64,000 nt of DNA from Thermopolyspora flexuosa (lineage in GTDB: Bacteria; Actinomycetota; Actinomycetes; Streptosporangiales; Streptosporangiaceae). The stretch spans positions 2,108,001-2,172,000 of the forward strand of contig NZ_VFPQ01000001.1 in the NCBI RefSeq assembly GCF_006716785.1, given 5' to 3'. The position numbers and the translations under genes were made by a program. Below the pieces are notes generated by a model. The model had not been told where the DNA came from, did no database searches, and was given only the letters and a program-made list of their open reading frames with translations. Shown piece after piece: positions 43,329 through 52,773 of this stretch; positions within the stretch are counted from its first letter, which is position 1, and each line of letters begins with the position of its first letter.

Positions 43329-45422
43329 GTGGCCAGGCTCGGAATCCACCGGGAGTTCCTGCGCGAGTTCGCCAGGCTGGAACGCTCCGTGCAGGACCGT
43401 GTGATCGACGTCTTCACCAAGTTCGAGCACCACACCCACGCCGGGCTCCACCTGGAGAAGCTCAACAACCCGCGTGATCCCCGGTTCCGCACGATCCGGA
43501 TCGACAAGTTCTGGCGCGGCGTCGTGCTCGCCCCCGACAGCGGTGACTTCTACACGCTGCTGCGGGTCCTGCCGCACGACGACGCGTACGACTGGGCCCA
43601 GCGGCACCGCGTCACGGTGAACCCCGTCACCGGGCGCATCGAGCTCCGGGACGTGGTGGCGATCGACGAGGCCCTGCCACGGCTCGTCGAGACCGCTGAT
43701 AAGGCGCCCCGGCGGCTGTTCGACGACATCAGCGACGCCGACCTGAAGCGGCTCGGCATCGACGAGCAGACCCTTGCCCTCGCCCGCGTCCTCACCGACG
43801 TCGCCCAGCTCGAGGCCGCGCAGGCGTTCCTGCCGCAGAACCAGTGGGATGCGCTGTACGGCCTCGCCGCCGGACTCACTCCGGAGGAGGTGTGGGCGGA
43901 GCTCGGGGTGGCCGAGGCGACCGAGCCGTACGACACCGAGGACATCGCCGCGGCCGTGGCCCGCACTCCCGAGCGGGTCGTGCTTGTGGACGGGCCGGAG
44001 GAGCTCATGGAGATCTTCCGGCACCCGTTCGCGCTGTGGCGTATATACCTGCATCCGACCCAGCACCGGATCGCGCACGCCACCTACTCCGGGGCGGCGC
44101 GGGTCACCGGCGGGCCCGGGACGGGCAAGACGGTCGTCGCCCTGCACCGTGCCCACCAGCTCGCCGTCCGCGGCGCCGGGCCGGTGCTGGTGACCACGTT
44201 CACCTCGACGCTGTCCGCCTCCCTCGAGGCCGGGCTCAAGCTGCTGGCCGACTCCGCCGAGGTGCTCGACCGCATCCAGGTGCGGCACGTCGACCAGCTC
44301 TCGTACCAGATCTTCGCCGAACGGCACGGCCGGCCCGCCATCCTGCGGGACGCCGAGGAGAAGGCGATCTGGCGGCGCATCATCCGGCACCTCGGCCTGC
44401 CGTTCACCGAGACCTTCCTCGCCGAGGAGTGGCGGCACGTCATCCTCGCCCAGCAGATCGGCAGCGCCGCCGAGTACCTGGAGGCGAAGCGCGCGGGCCG
44501 CGGCCGCCGCCTCGGCACCCGGCAGAAGGCCCAGCTCTGGCAGGCCGTGTGGGAGTTCCAGGAGGAACTCAAGCGGCGGCGGCTGTGGACCCACGAGACC
44601 ATCTGCGTCGAGGCCACCCGGCTGCTGAACGAGCGCGCGGACAAGCCGTACCGGCACATCGTGGTCGACGAGGCCCAGGACCTCCACCCGGTGCAGTGGC
44701 GGCTGCTGCGCGCCGCGGTCGCGGAAGGGCCCGACGACCTGTTCATCGCCGGCGACACCCACCAGCGCATCTACAACAACCGCGTCTCGCTGCGCGACGT
44801 CGGCGTACGGGTCGCCGGGCGGTCCACCCGGCTCACCATCAACTACCGGACCACCGCCGAGATCCTCGCCTGGAGCCTCGGCATGCTGCAGGGCGAGCCG
44901 ATCGACGACATGGACGGCGGCCTCGACACGGTCGCCGGGTACCGGTCCGAGGTGCACGGGCCGCCGCCGCGGCTAGTCGGCTTCGCCGTGCAGAAGGACG
45001 AGCTCGACGCGCTGTGCCGCAAGGTGCGCGAGTGGCTCGACGCGGGCGTCGCCCCCGAGGAGATCGGCGTCGCGGCCCGGTCGAACATGCTCGCCGACGC
45101 GGCCGTGGCCGCGCTCAAGGCCGCCGGGATCCCGGCCGGGTCGCTGGCGCGGTCCTCCGACGCCGACCGGGTGGTCCGGGCCGGGACCATGCACCGGATG
45201 AAGGGCCTGGAGTTCCGATGCGTGGCCGTCGTCGGGGTCGGCGAGCACCAGGTGCCCGCTCCGAACGCGGTCACCCCGGCCGAGGAGGACGAGCTCACCC
45301 ACACCCAAGATCTGCAGCGGGAACGGTGCCTGCTGTTCGTGGCGTGCACCCGCGCCCGCGAGGAGCTGTACGTGTCCTGGCACGGACGGCCGAGCCCGTT
45401 CATTTCCGGCGTTCTCGGCTGA
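43329..45422 (+). CDS. UvrD/Rep-type helicase with RelE/ParE-like N-terminus
   Basis: About 697 residues from the GTG at 43329, which has GAGGG five bases upstream; a GTG at 43317 would overlap the kinase gene. The first 100 residues look like a RelE/ParE toxin fold: a helix pair (F-L-R-E-F-A-R-L-E-R-S-V-Q-D-R-V), H-L-E-K-L, R-F-R-T-I-R-I-D-K-F-W-R-G-V-V-L, then L-L-R-V-L-P-H-D-D-A-Y-D-W-A. A linker leads to a superfamily 1A helicase: G-G-P-G-T-G-K-T at 261-268, V-D447-E-A-Q-D, N-Y-R-T-T, and a closing V-A-C-T-R-A-R-E-E-L motif. A toxin-like module fused to a helicase suits a defence effector; the toxin-fold call is by pattern only. Confidence 0.88.
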   Translation: MARLGIHREFLREFARLERSVQDRVIDVFTKFEHHTHAGLHLEKLNNPRDPRFRTIRIDKFWRGVVLAPDSGDFYTLLRVLPHDDAYDWAQRHRVTVNPVTGRIELRDVVAIDEALPRLVETADKAPRRLFDDISDADLKRLGIDEQTLALARVLTDVAQLEAAQAFLPQNQWDALYGLAAGLTPEEVWAELGVAEATEPYDTEDIAAAVARTPERVVLVDGPEELMEIFRHPFALWRIYLHPTQHRIAHATYSGAARVTGGPGTGKTVVALHRAHQLAVRGAGPVLVTTFTSTLSASLEAGLKLLADSAEVLDRIQVRHVDQLSYQIFAERHGRPAILRDAEEKAIWRRIIRHLGLPFTETFLAEEWRHVILAQQIGSAAEYLEAKRAGRGRRLGTRQKAQLWQAVWEFQEELKRRRLWTHETICVEATRLLNERADKPYRHIVVDEAQDLHPVQWRLLRAAVAEGPDDLFIAGDTHQRIYNNRVSLRDVGVRVAGRSTRLTINYRTTAEILAWSLGMLQGEPIDDMDGGLDTVAGYRSEVHGPPPRLVGFAVQKDELDALCRKVREWLDAGVAPEEIGVAARSNMLADAAVAALKAAGIPAGSLARSSDADRVVRAGTMHRMKGLEFRCVAVVGVGEHQVPAPNAVTPAEEDELTHTQDLQRERCLLFVACTRAREELYVSWHGRPSPFISGVLG

Positions 45423-45497
45423 CCGCCGGTGAAATGCCGGGTGCCGTGCGTAGATTAAGCGGTCGGAGCGTGACCGCCATTCCCCGGGGAGCACAAG

Positions 45498-47810
45498 GTG
45501 TCGACTCTTTCGGTTCTCCTCAACCAAATCGATAACGGAACGGTCCTGCTTCCCGAGTTCCAGCGCGGATACGTGTGGAACCGGGACCAGGTTCGCGGGC
45601 TGATGCGCTCGCTGTACCGGGACTATCCGGTGGGCGGGCTGCTGCTGTGGGAGACGGTGCCCACCGATACCTCGGTCCGCGGCGGTTCCGCGGACGGCGG
45701 CGTCCGCCTGTTGCTGCTCGACGGCCAGCAGCGCATCACCTCGCTGTACGGGGTGATCCGCGGGCGCCCGCCCGCGTTCTTCGAGGGGGACAAATCGGCG
45801 TTCACCGGTCTGCGGTTCAACGTCGAGGACGAGTCCTTCGAGTTCTACACCCCCACCAAGATGCGGGACGACGTCCGCTGGGTCGACGTGACCCGGCTGT
45901 TCACCGAGGGACTGCCGCCCTTCATCAAGGAATTCAGCGAACACTTTCCGGACAAGCTCCCGGTCTATCTGGACCGTCTCAACCGGCTGCGCAACATCCT
46001 CAACCGGGAATTCCACGAGGAGAAGATCGCAGGCCCGGACAAGGACGTCGACGTCGTCGTCGACATCTTCAACCGGGTGAACTCCGGCGGCACCGCGCTG
46101 TCGAAGGGTGACCTCGCGCTGGCGAAGATCTGCGCCCAGTGGCCGCCCGCCCGCCAGACGATGCGCGACCACCTGGCCCGGTGGAAGGAGGCCGGGTTCA
46201 ACTTCTCGCTCGACTGGCTGCTGCGCAACATCACGGCGGTGGCCACCGGCCGCGCCGTGTTCACCGCCCTCGATTCCGTCTCGGCCGAGGCCTTCGAGAC
46301 CGCGCTGAACCAGGCGGTCGGCTACATCGATTACACGCTCGACACGGTGTCCGCGCGCCTGGGCCTCGACCACGACCAGGTCCTCATGGGCCGCTACGCG
46401 TTCCCGGTCATCTCCCGCCTGCTCCACCTCACCCCCGGCGGGCGGTTCACCGACGCCGCGCAGCGGGACCGCGTGCTCTTCTGGTACGTGCACTCGGCGC
46501 TGTGGGGCCGCTTCGCCGGTTCGACCGAGACCCAGCTCGCCAAGGACTACGAGACCGCGGAGCGGGCGGGCATCGACGGGCTCATCGCCGCCCTGCAGCG
46601 GTGGCGCGGCGGCAACCTGGAGATCAATCCGCACGACTTCGAGGGCTCCACCCGGGGCTCGCGGTTCTACCCGCTGCTCTACATGCTCACCCGGGTCACC
46701 GGCGCCCGCGATCTCGGGACCGGCCTGCGGCTCGGTGTCACCCGGTCGGGCGGCCAGGCCCCGCTCGAGATGCGCCACATCTTCCCCAAGCAGCTGCTGT
46801 ACCGGGCCGGCTTCGACCGGGGCCAGGTCAACGCGGTGGCGAACTTCTGCTTCCTCACCCAGGACGGCGACCGGGACAACTTCGCCCTGTTCGAGGACAT
46901 CGGCCAGAAGGTCGGCCGGCGGCCGCTCCAGGAGTACCTCGCCGAGGCCGAGAGGATGCATCCCGGCGTCCTCGCCTCGCAGTGGATCCCCGACGACCCC
47001 GACCTGTGGCGGCCCGAGCGGTACCTCGACTTCCTCGCCGCCCGGCGCGAGCTGCTTGCCAAGGCCGCCCAGGAGTTCCTCACCGGGCTGCGCGACGGCG
47101 TCGCCGCGGCCGAGGCGCCCTCGCTCGAGCGCGTCGTGGTCATCGCGGACGAGCAGGACGACGTGCGCGCCGCCCAGATCAAGGCGATGGTGGAGGAGCT
47201 GACCCGCCTCGGCTACGCCGAGCCCCAGCTCGACAGCGAGATCGCCGACCCGGTCACCGGCCGGGCGCTCGCGGTCGCCGAGGCGTTCTGGCCCCACGGG
47301 CTCCAGCCCGGCCAGGGCAAGCCGGTGGTACTCGAGCTCGACCCGGAGGCGGCCGACCTGCCCAGGCTCGAGGAGCTCGGGTACGAGGTCTTCACCTCGG
47401 TCGACGCCCTGCTCGGCTACGCGGAGCGACGCAACAGGAGCGCCGCCGGGGAGACGCCGGCCGAGACGAGGGCGGCCGCCGAGGAGCCGGAGGAGCCCGT
47501 CACCGCGGCGGGGTCGTCCGAGGCCGAGTTCGAGAAGGCGATGTGGGAGATCTACACGCGGGCCAAGGACGAGGTGAACTACCACGCCACCTACTTCCGC
47601 AGCATGCTTTCCGAGTACGGCGCCGTCGCCACCGCGCGCAAGCTGCTCTCCGCCCCGGCGGTCTCCGACGGCTTCGCCGCCCTGTGGGAACGCGGCCGCC
47701 TCGACCTCACCGTCGAGGCCCTGGTCATCCAGGAACGGTTCGCCGACCTGTTCAGCCCGAAGGAGATCGACGTGGCCCGGTACCGGTTGGAGCAGTTCGG
47801 GTACGTGTGA
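45498..47810 (+). CDS. DUF262 protein with HNH-like motif
   Basis: A protein of 770 residues from a GTG with GGGGAG six bases upstream. An N-terminal DUF262 domain (P-E-F-Q-R-G-Y-V-W near 19-27; L-L-D75-G-Q-Q-R-I-T-S) is the ParB/sulfiredoxin-like NTP-binding fold known from GmrSD and SspE-type defence nucleases. A later R-H427-I-F-P-K, followed by N-A-V-A-N-F, resembles the DUF1524/HNH pattern of GmrD. About 270 further residues are predicted helical, with no family named. It is the last gene before a strong terminator. It may be the nuclease of the extra module; nuclease activity is inferred. Confidence 0.85.
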   Translation: MSTLSVLLNQIDNGTVLLPEFQRGYVWNRDQVRGLMRSLYRDYPVGGLLLWETVPTDTSVRGGSADGGVRLLLLDGQQRITSLYGVIRGRPPAFFEGDKSAFTGLRFNVEDESFEFYTPTKMRDDVRWVDVTRLFTEGLPPFIKEFSEHFPDKLPVYLDRLNRLRNILNREFHEEKIAGPDKDVDVVVDIFNRVNSGGTALSKGDLALAKICAQWPPARQTMRDHLARWKEAGFNFSLDWLLRNITAVATGRAVFTALDSVSAEAFETALNQAVGYIDYTLDTVSARLGLDHDQVLMGRYAFPVISRLLHLTPGGRFTDAAQRDRVLFWYVHSALWGRFAGSTETQLAKDYETAERAGIDGLIAALQRWRGGNLEINPHDFEGSTRGSRFYPLLYMLTRVTGARDLGTGLRLGVTRSGGQAPLEMRHIFPKQLLYRAGFDRGQVNAVANFCFLTQDGDRDNFALFEDIGQKVGRRPLQEYLAEAERMHPGVLASQWIPDDPDLWRPERYLDFLAARRELLAKAAQEFLTGLRDGVAAAEAPSLERVVVIADEQDDVRAAQIKAMVEELTRLGYAEPQLDSEIADPVTGRALAVAEAFWPHGLQPGQGKPVVLELDPEAADLPRLEELGYEVFTSVDALLGYAERRNRSAAGETPAETRAAAEEPEEPVTAAGSSEAEFEKAMWEIYTRAKDEVNYHATYFRSMLSEYGAVATARKLLSAPAVSDGFAALWERGRLDLTVEALVIQERFADLFSPKEIDVARYRLEQFGYV

Positions 47811-48195
47811 TCCGAATCTGCCGGTAAGACGCGCAATTTGTTCCGGGCGCCCGTGTGCATTCCGGTCGGAACGGTTACGGATTTTCGGTCAGAGCCCTTG
47901 CTTGCGACGTCACGGTCCCTGGCGGGCGTTGGATCGAGGTTGCCTCGCCCGCCAGGGGCTCCTTTTGTGCGGGGAGAACGAAATCCACCGTTGTCGACGG
48001 TCGGGCCACCTGAATTGGCTAAGGTTGATCGTGTGGTGCACGAATCATGCCCGGGTCGGAGGCCTTGTACGCCCTGGCAAAGAGGATCGTGGGATCACCG
48101 GGGCCACCTGTCGTCACGACTGTTGTTAATTGATTTTGCGTGTATTACGTGCGGTTAGGAGTACTTGAGGTGTCAACGGCCGGTGCAGTGACCGC
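47811..48195. other. Intergenic, 385 bp
   Basis: This holds the operon terminator (listed next) and then an AT-richer stretch before the STAND gene. A TATTAC at 48143-48148 is a possible -10 box, with only a poor -35 (CTGTTG). No gene was recognised. Confidence 0.5.
47917..47966 (+). terminator. Strong intrinsic terminator of the defence operon
   Basis: A perfect 12-bp stem (CCCTGGCGGGCG at 47917-47928 with CGCCCGCCAGGG at 47946-47957) encloses a 17-base loop and is followed by CTCCTTTTG. It lies about 107 bases after the DUF262 stop and separates that gene from the STAND gene. Confidence 0.9.
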
Positions 48196-51100
48196 ATGAG
48201 ACTTCGTCGGCATCTGGCGCTTCTGTTACAGGTTCTGCTGGTCCTGGTGGCGAGCCTGCTGGGCATCGTCACCAACTACGCCACCGAAGCCGAGGACGCA
48301 CCGGCCTGGCTCAACGTGCTGCAGCAGGTCGCGGCACCCGGCATCGGCGTGCTCATTGTCCTGCTGGTCGTCGGGCACGTGGCGGCCTACCGGCTGGAAA
48401 GCCCGCCCCCGCCTCGGCGCTCATGGGACGCGGCACGGCCCCCGTATCCCGGGCTCGACGCCTACACCGAGGACGAGGCCGCGGTGTTCTTCGGCCGCGA
48501 GGCACAGATAGCCGATCTGCTGCGTCGGCTGAGCACGTCCACCTCCCGGCCCGCGGACCGGTTCGTCTCCCTGGTCGGCTCCTCCGGGAGCGGCAAGTCC
48601 TCGCTCGTACAGGCCGGCGTGGTGCCGCGGCTGCGTGCCCGCCGCTGGGTGATCCTGCCGGCGATGACGCCGGGCACAAACCCGTTAGGCGCCCTGGCCC
48701 GGGTTTTGTCGCAGGCGGGCGCCGGCCCGGACGAGGCGGCGATCTCCCGGCGGCTACGCAAATCACCCGACATGCTGCCGGCGCTGCTCAACGAGATCCG
48801 TGCCAAGACGGGGCAACGGTTCCGGCGCATGCTGCTCGTCGTCGACCAGTTCGAGGAGCTCGTCACCTTGGCCGGTGAACGCGACCGGGCCATGTTCCTG
48901 GACATCCTTGCGCAAGCCGTCGCCCACGATGCCCGGCTGTCGGTGATCGGCACGATCCGCATCGAGTTCCTCAAGGACCTGCTGGAGACGGCACACGCAG
49001 AGCTGTTCCAGAACCCGCTGGCGATCGGCGCGGTGGGCCGTGCCGAGATGCTTCAGATCATCCAGAGGCCAGGCGAACTCGTGAACATGACGTTCGCCCC
49101 AGGGCTGCCCGAGATCATCGTGGACGAGGTCGGCAGTAGCGACGCCCTGCCGCTGCTGGCCTACCTGCTGCAGGAGGCGTACTTCGCCGTTGGTCCCGGG
49201 GGTGAGGTCACCCAGGAGCGATACCGGGCGCTTGGGGGAGTGGCGGGTGCATTGTCCCGTCAGGCCGATCAGGTCCTGGCCGAACTGCGCGAGGAAGAGG
49301 AGCCGGGTGCGATCTTCGCGGTGCTGCTCAAGTTCGTCACCATCGAAGGACAGGAGGCCGCCCGGCGCCGGGTCCCGCTAGCCGAGCTGACCGAGCGGGA
49401 ACGCCGCGTGGTGGACGCGTTCGTCGACGCCAGACTGCTGGTCACCGGCAGCGAGAACGGCAGGCCGTACGCCCAGGTCGCGCACGAGGCGCTGTTCCGG
49501 CTGTGGCCCCCACTGCGTCAGGAGGTCGAGACCCGGATCGAGCAGTTGCGGCGCCGTGCGGAGCTGGAGCGGTGGGCGGCCGACTGGCAACAGTCCGGAC
49601 GCAGCGAGGACTACCTGCTCACCGGGGAGCGCCTGGCTCTCGCACAGCGGTGGCTGGCCGCCCTGGAAGAGGCCGGACAGGCGTCCGAGCCGGTGCGGGA
49701 ACTCGTCGATGCCTCGCTGCGCCGTGATCTGGCATTCGTGCGCCGGGTCTCGGACGGCATCGGCCGTTACGTGCTGGCGAACGCCGAGCGGTACCCGGAA
49801 CTCTCGATCCTGCTGTCGCTGGCGGCACTCGGCGAATGCGCCGAAACCCCGGCGGCGCAACGTGCGCTGATGAGCGCCCTGGCATTCAGCCACCTGCGTC
49901 TGGTTCTGGCCGGGCACACCGACGCCGTCCGCGACCTCGCCTGGTCGCCGGACGGCAACCGCATCGGGACCGCGTCCCGGGACGGTACGGCGCGCATCTT
50001 CGACGCCGAGACCGGACATTGCGAGCGGGTGCTGGCCGGGCACGAGGGCATGGTCGAGATGCTCGCCTGGTCGCCCGACTCCACCCATGTCGCCACCGCG
50101 TCCCGCGACCAGACGGTCCGGCTGTGGGACGTCGCCAGCGGTCGGCAGGTCGGCGTCCTGACCGGTGCCCGGGACATCGTGTGCGCGGTCGCCTGGTCAC
50201 ACGACGGCCGGTACGTGGCGGCGGGTTCGCGCGACAGGGTCGTCCGCATCTGGGACGTCGCGAGCGGTGAGATCACTCACGAGCTGCGCGGACACCGTGG
50301 CAATATCTACGGGATCGCCTGGTCGGCCGATGGGAGGCTCGCCACCGCCTCCCACGACCGCACGGTGATCGTGTGGGACGTCACCACGGGCGCACCGTCG
50401 CTGACGCTGGAGGGCCACACCGACTTCGTGGAGGGCGTCGCCTGGTCACCGGACGGGACCCGCATCGCCACATCCTCCGGGGACCTCACCATCCGTGTCT
50501 GGGACTCGGCGACCGGACGGCAGCGCCTGCTCATCCGCGGCCACACCGATCCGGTGTGGAACGTCGCCTGGTCACCCGACGGGCGGCGCATCGCCTCGGC
50601 GTCCGCGGATCGCACGGCCCGCGTCTTCGACGCCGACGACGCCACACCGCTCGCGGTCCTGCGGGGCCACGACGAGACAGTATGGGGCGTCACCTGGTCG
50701 CCGGACGGTTCCCGGATCGCCACCGGGTCGGCGGACGGCACGGGGCGTATCTGGGACGTCCAGCCCAGGGGTGCCGAGAAGGTGCTGTTCGGCGGTCTCA
50801 GCCGGCCGATGAACCAGGCCGCCTGGTCACCGGACGGCCTCCTCGTGGCCACGGTCGACGATGACGGGGTACTGCGGTTTTGGGATGCCGACACGGGAGC
50901 CCCGGCATTTCCGCTCGGCCGTGCCCTCGACACCCGTCACGCCGACCGCATCTATGCGGTCGCCTGGTCGCCGGACGGGTCGCAGGTCGTGACCGGTTCC
51001 CGGGACGGGACCGCGAGAATCTGGGGAACCTCCGGTGTGGTGGTTCTCGACCATGAAGGGTCGGTCGTCGAGGCCGTCGCCTGGTCGCCGGACGGGTCGC

Positions 51101-51753
51101 GGGTCGCCACGGGTGGTCACGACCGTACGATCCGTATCTGGGATGTGAGCACCGCCGGCCTGGCCGGGGTGCTGACCGGCCATCAGGACTGGGTGGGCGG
51201 CGTCGCGTGGTCGCCGAGCGGCCGCATGATCGGATCCGTGTCGGACGACCGGACCTGTCGGATCTGGGAGGTGAGCACGGGCGAGCAGCTCACGGTGTTG
51301 CGCGGGCACGAGAACTGGGTCGACGCCGTCTCATGGTCGCCCGACGAGCGGTATGTCGTCACCGGCGCGGCCGACTGGACGGCCCGTATCTGGGATGTCG
51401 CCACCGGGCGGCCTGTCGGGGTGCTGCGCGGTCACGAGGGCCGGGTGCGGGCCGTCGCATGGTCACCAGACGGCTCCCGGATCGCCACCGGCGGGGAGGA
51501 CCGGACCGTACGGATCTGGGACGCGGCCACCCGTGAAGAGATCGTGGTAAGCGGCGTGCATCAGAACAGGGTGATGTCGGTCGGCTGGTCATCCGACGGA
51601 CGGCTCCTGCTCAGCTCCTCCTTCGACGGCACCGCTCGCATCTGGCCGGTGACACCGGACTTCGGCCGGTTGCAGGCGATCGCTCGCACTCGCGTCTTCC
51701 GGTCACTCACCGAAGACGAGCGTCGCCGCCATCTGCTTCCGGTGAAGTCCTGA
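48196..51753 (+). CDS. Membrane-anchored STAND NTPase with 14 WD40 repeats
   Basis: A protein of 1185 residues. Two N-terminal hydrophobic segments (about 9-24 and 48-64) anchor it. The STAND/NACHT-like ATPase has Y-P-G-L-D-A-Y-x-x-x-D-A-x-x-F-F-G-R, Walker A G128-S-S-G-S-G-K-S, and L-L-V-V-D-Q-F-E-E-L as Walker B. From about residue 565 there are 14 WD40 repeats (A-W-S-P-D-G ... R-I-W-D), enough for two seven-bladed propellers. Such proteins are signal-sensing switches, and some STAND ATPases are phage-sensing effectors. It follows the terminator, so it is its own unit. Its stop directly abuts the convergent NIPSNAP-like gene. Confidence 0.92.
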   Translation: MRLRRHLALLLQVLLVLVASLLGIVTNYATEAEDAPAWLNVLQQVAAPGIGVLIVLLVVGHVAAYRLESPPPPRRSWDAARPPYPGLDAYTEDEAAVFFGREAQIADLLRRLSTSTSRPADRFVSLVGSSGSGKSSLVQAGVVPRLRARRWVILPAMTPGTNPLGALARVLSQAGAGPDEAAISRRLRKSPDMLPALLNEIRAKTGQRFRRMLLVVDQFEELVTLAGERDRAMFLDILAQAVAHDARLSVIGTIRIEFLKDLLETAHAELFQNPLAIGAVGRAEMLQIIQRPGELVNMTFAPGLPEIIVDEVGSSDALPLLAYLLQEAYFAVGPGGEVTQERYRALGGVAGALSRQADQVLAELREEEEPGAIFAVLLKFVTIEGQEAARRRVPLAELTERERRVVDAFVDARLLVTGSENGRPYAQVAHEALFRLWPPLRQEVETRIEQLRRRAELERWAADWQQSGRSEDYLLTGERLALAQRWLAALEEAGQASEPVRELVDASLRRDLAFVRRVSDGIGRYVLANAERYPELSILLSLAALGECAETPAAQRALMSALAFSHLRLVLAGHTDAVRDLAWSPDGNRIGTASRDGTARIFDAETGHCERVLAGHEGMVEMLAWSPDSTHVATASRDQTVRLWDVASGRQVGVLTGARDIVCAVAWSHDGRYVAAGSRDRVVRIWDVASGEITHELRGHRGNIYGIAWSADGRLATASHDRTVIVWDVTTGAPSLTLEGHTDFVEGVAWSPDGTRIATSSGDLTIRVWDSATGRQRLLIRGHTDPVWNVAWSPDGRRIASASADRTARVFDADDATPLAVLRGHDETVWGVTWSPDGSRIATGSADGTGRIWDVQPRGAEKVLFGGLSRPMNQAAWSPDGLLVATVDDDGVLRFWDADTGAPAFPLGRALDTRHADRIYAVAWSPDGSQVVTGSRDGTARIWGTSGVVVLDHEGSVVEAVAWSPDGSRVATGGHDRTIRIWDVSTAGLAGVLTGHQDWVGGVAWSPSGRMIGSVSDDRTCRIWEVSTGEQLTVLRGHENWVDAVSWSPDERYVVTGAADWTARIWDVATGRPVGVLRGHEGRVRAVAWSPDGSRIATGGEDRTVRIWDAATREEIVVSGVHQNRVMSVGWSSDGRLLLSSSFDGTARIWPVTPDFGRLQAIARTRVFRSLTEDERRRHLLPVKS

Positions 51754-52053
51754 TCAGATGACGGTTTCGACCTCTCGGACCTCGGTCTCCACAAGGTAGT
51801 CGTCCGGGTCGAGGTTCATGCTCTCCCGCTCGGGAGAGGACCAGTACTGCCTGTTGCGCTCGGCGAAGCCCTCCGGCCCGTCATAGGAGATCACCCAGAT
51901 GAACCGGTTGCGCTCGCGGTCGAGCCAGGCGCCCTGGATCTCGAAGCCGAACTTCAGCCGCAGGGGAACGATGAGTTCCCGCCACTTCGCGGCCCACTCA
52001 TCCAGCAGCCCGTCACGCACCGTGTAAATCCGAAGCTGAGTCGTCCGGGGCAT
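51754..52053 (-). CDS. NIPSNAP-family protein
   Basis: 99 residues from the ATG at 52053, with GAGGAGAGG just upstream; a longer frame begins ten codons earlier. It resembles the NIPSNAP ferredoxin-like fold: Q-L-R-I-Y-T-V-R-D-G-L-L-D-E-W, then W-L-D-R-E-R-N-R-F-I-W-V-I-S-Y, and a D-Y-L-V-E-T-E-V end. These small bacterial proteins are dimeric alpha/beta barrels with no agreed activity. Its stop touches that of the STAND gene. Confidence 0.85.
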   Translation of the reverse strand: MPRTTQLRIYTVRDGLLDEWAAKWRELIVPLRLKFGFEIQGAWLDRERNRFIWVISYDGPEGFAERNRQYWSSPERESMNLDPDDYLVETEVREVETVI

Positions 52054-52233
52054 CCTCTCCTCGCCTCCGGGCACGCACTGCACTGCGGCCCATCGAGATC
52101 ACTTAGGAGACGAGGATAATCGCCGCCGCGCAGAACCGGGACGAAAACCGGCGGCGTTGAGCCGTACTGCGTTGTGATCCAGGGTGCGCCGAATGACGAT
52201 GTATGCGGGTGCGTCAGGTGCCGCCGTCCGTTC

Positions 52234-52773
52234 TCATTCAGGGTTCTCGCGGTCCTCAGCCGGCGGAGTTGTGCCGTTTTTCTGGGGCGAAGACAATGCG
52301 TTGTTCGCCAGCTGTTTGAGCAGCGGACCGATGGTTCCGCGGGCATCTATCGTGTCGCCGCTTAGGAGTACTTTTGCACCCCATTGCGCCAGATCGCCCT
52401 TCCCGTTCTTGGCGAGCGCCTCGAGACTTCTGGCGGCGTTCGCATTCCAGTTCCTGTCGATCTTCCAGTAGTGCAGCAGCTCAATGCAGAGACGCTCGCC
52501 CATGCAGGGGTGGGGTTCGGCCGTGTTCTCCAGTCTCGTGATCGCCTGTCCTACTCTCCGCAGGGCGTCGTCGGTCGTCGCCCGCATCTCGATGGTGACT
52601 CTGGTCACGTCATCGACGACACTCCGGAGATCGTCCAGGAACCTCTTACGCTCTTCGTGTAGTTTGCGTCTTTCCTCCCTCAGCTCCGCCAAGATGCGGG
52701 GCGGCCAAACCTTCGCGAACATGCCCAGGCGCCGCGAAGGAGGGCCGCCGTTTGACGTCCCGGTTTCAGCCAT
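52234..52773 (-). CDS. Hypothetical coiled-coil protein
   Basis: A protein of 179 residues with no family I recognise. Residues about 25-85 are highly charged and heptad-like (L-R-E-E-R-R-K-L-H-E-E-R-K-R-F), so a coiled coil is likely. A helical middle part ends in a polar tail. GAGGGACG precedes the ATG, and a TATAAG box lies about 15 bases upstream, so the transcript may be nearly leaderless. The base composition is less GC-rich than that of the neighbours. Confidence 0.65.
   Translation of the reverse strand: MAETGTSNGGPPSRRLGMFAKVWPPRILAELREERRKLHEERKRFLDDLRSVVDDVTRVTIEMRATTDDALRRVGQAITRLENTAEPHPCMGERLCIELLHYWKIDRNWNANAARSLEALAKNGKGDLAQWGAKVLLSGDTIDARGTIGPLLKQLANNALSSPQKNGTTPPAEDRENPE

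Noticed and set aside
25051-47966. Integration signs around the defence region (tRNA, integrase, att repeats)
   Set aside because: No tRNA, integrase or flanking direct repeat was seen, so mobility is not claimed.
48196-51753. STAND/WD40 gene as the tenth gene of the DISARM operon
   Set aside because: A strong terminator and a 385-bp spacer separate it.
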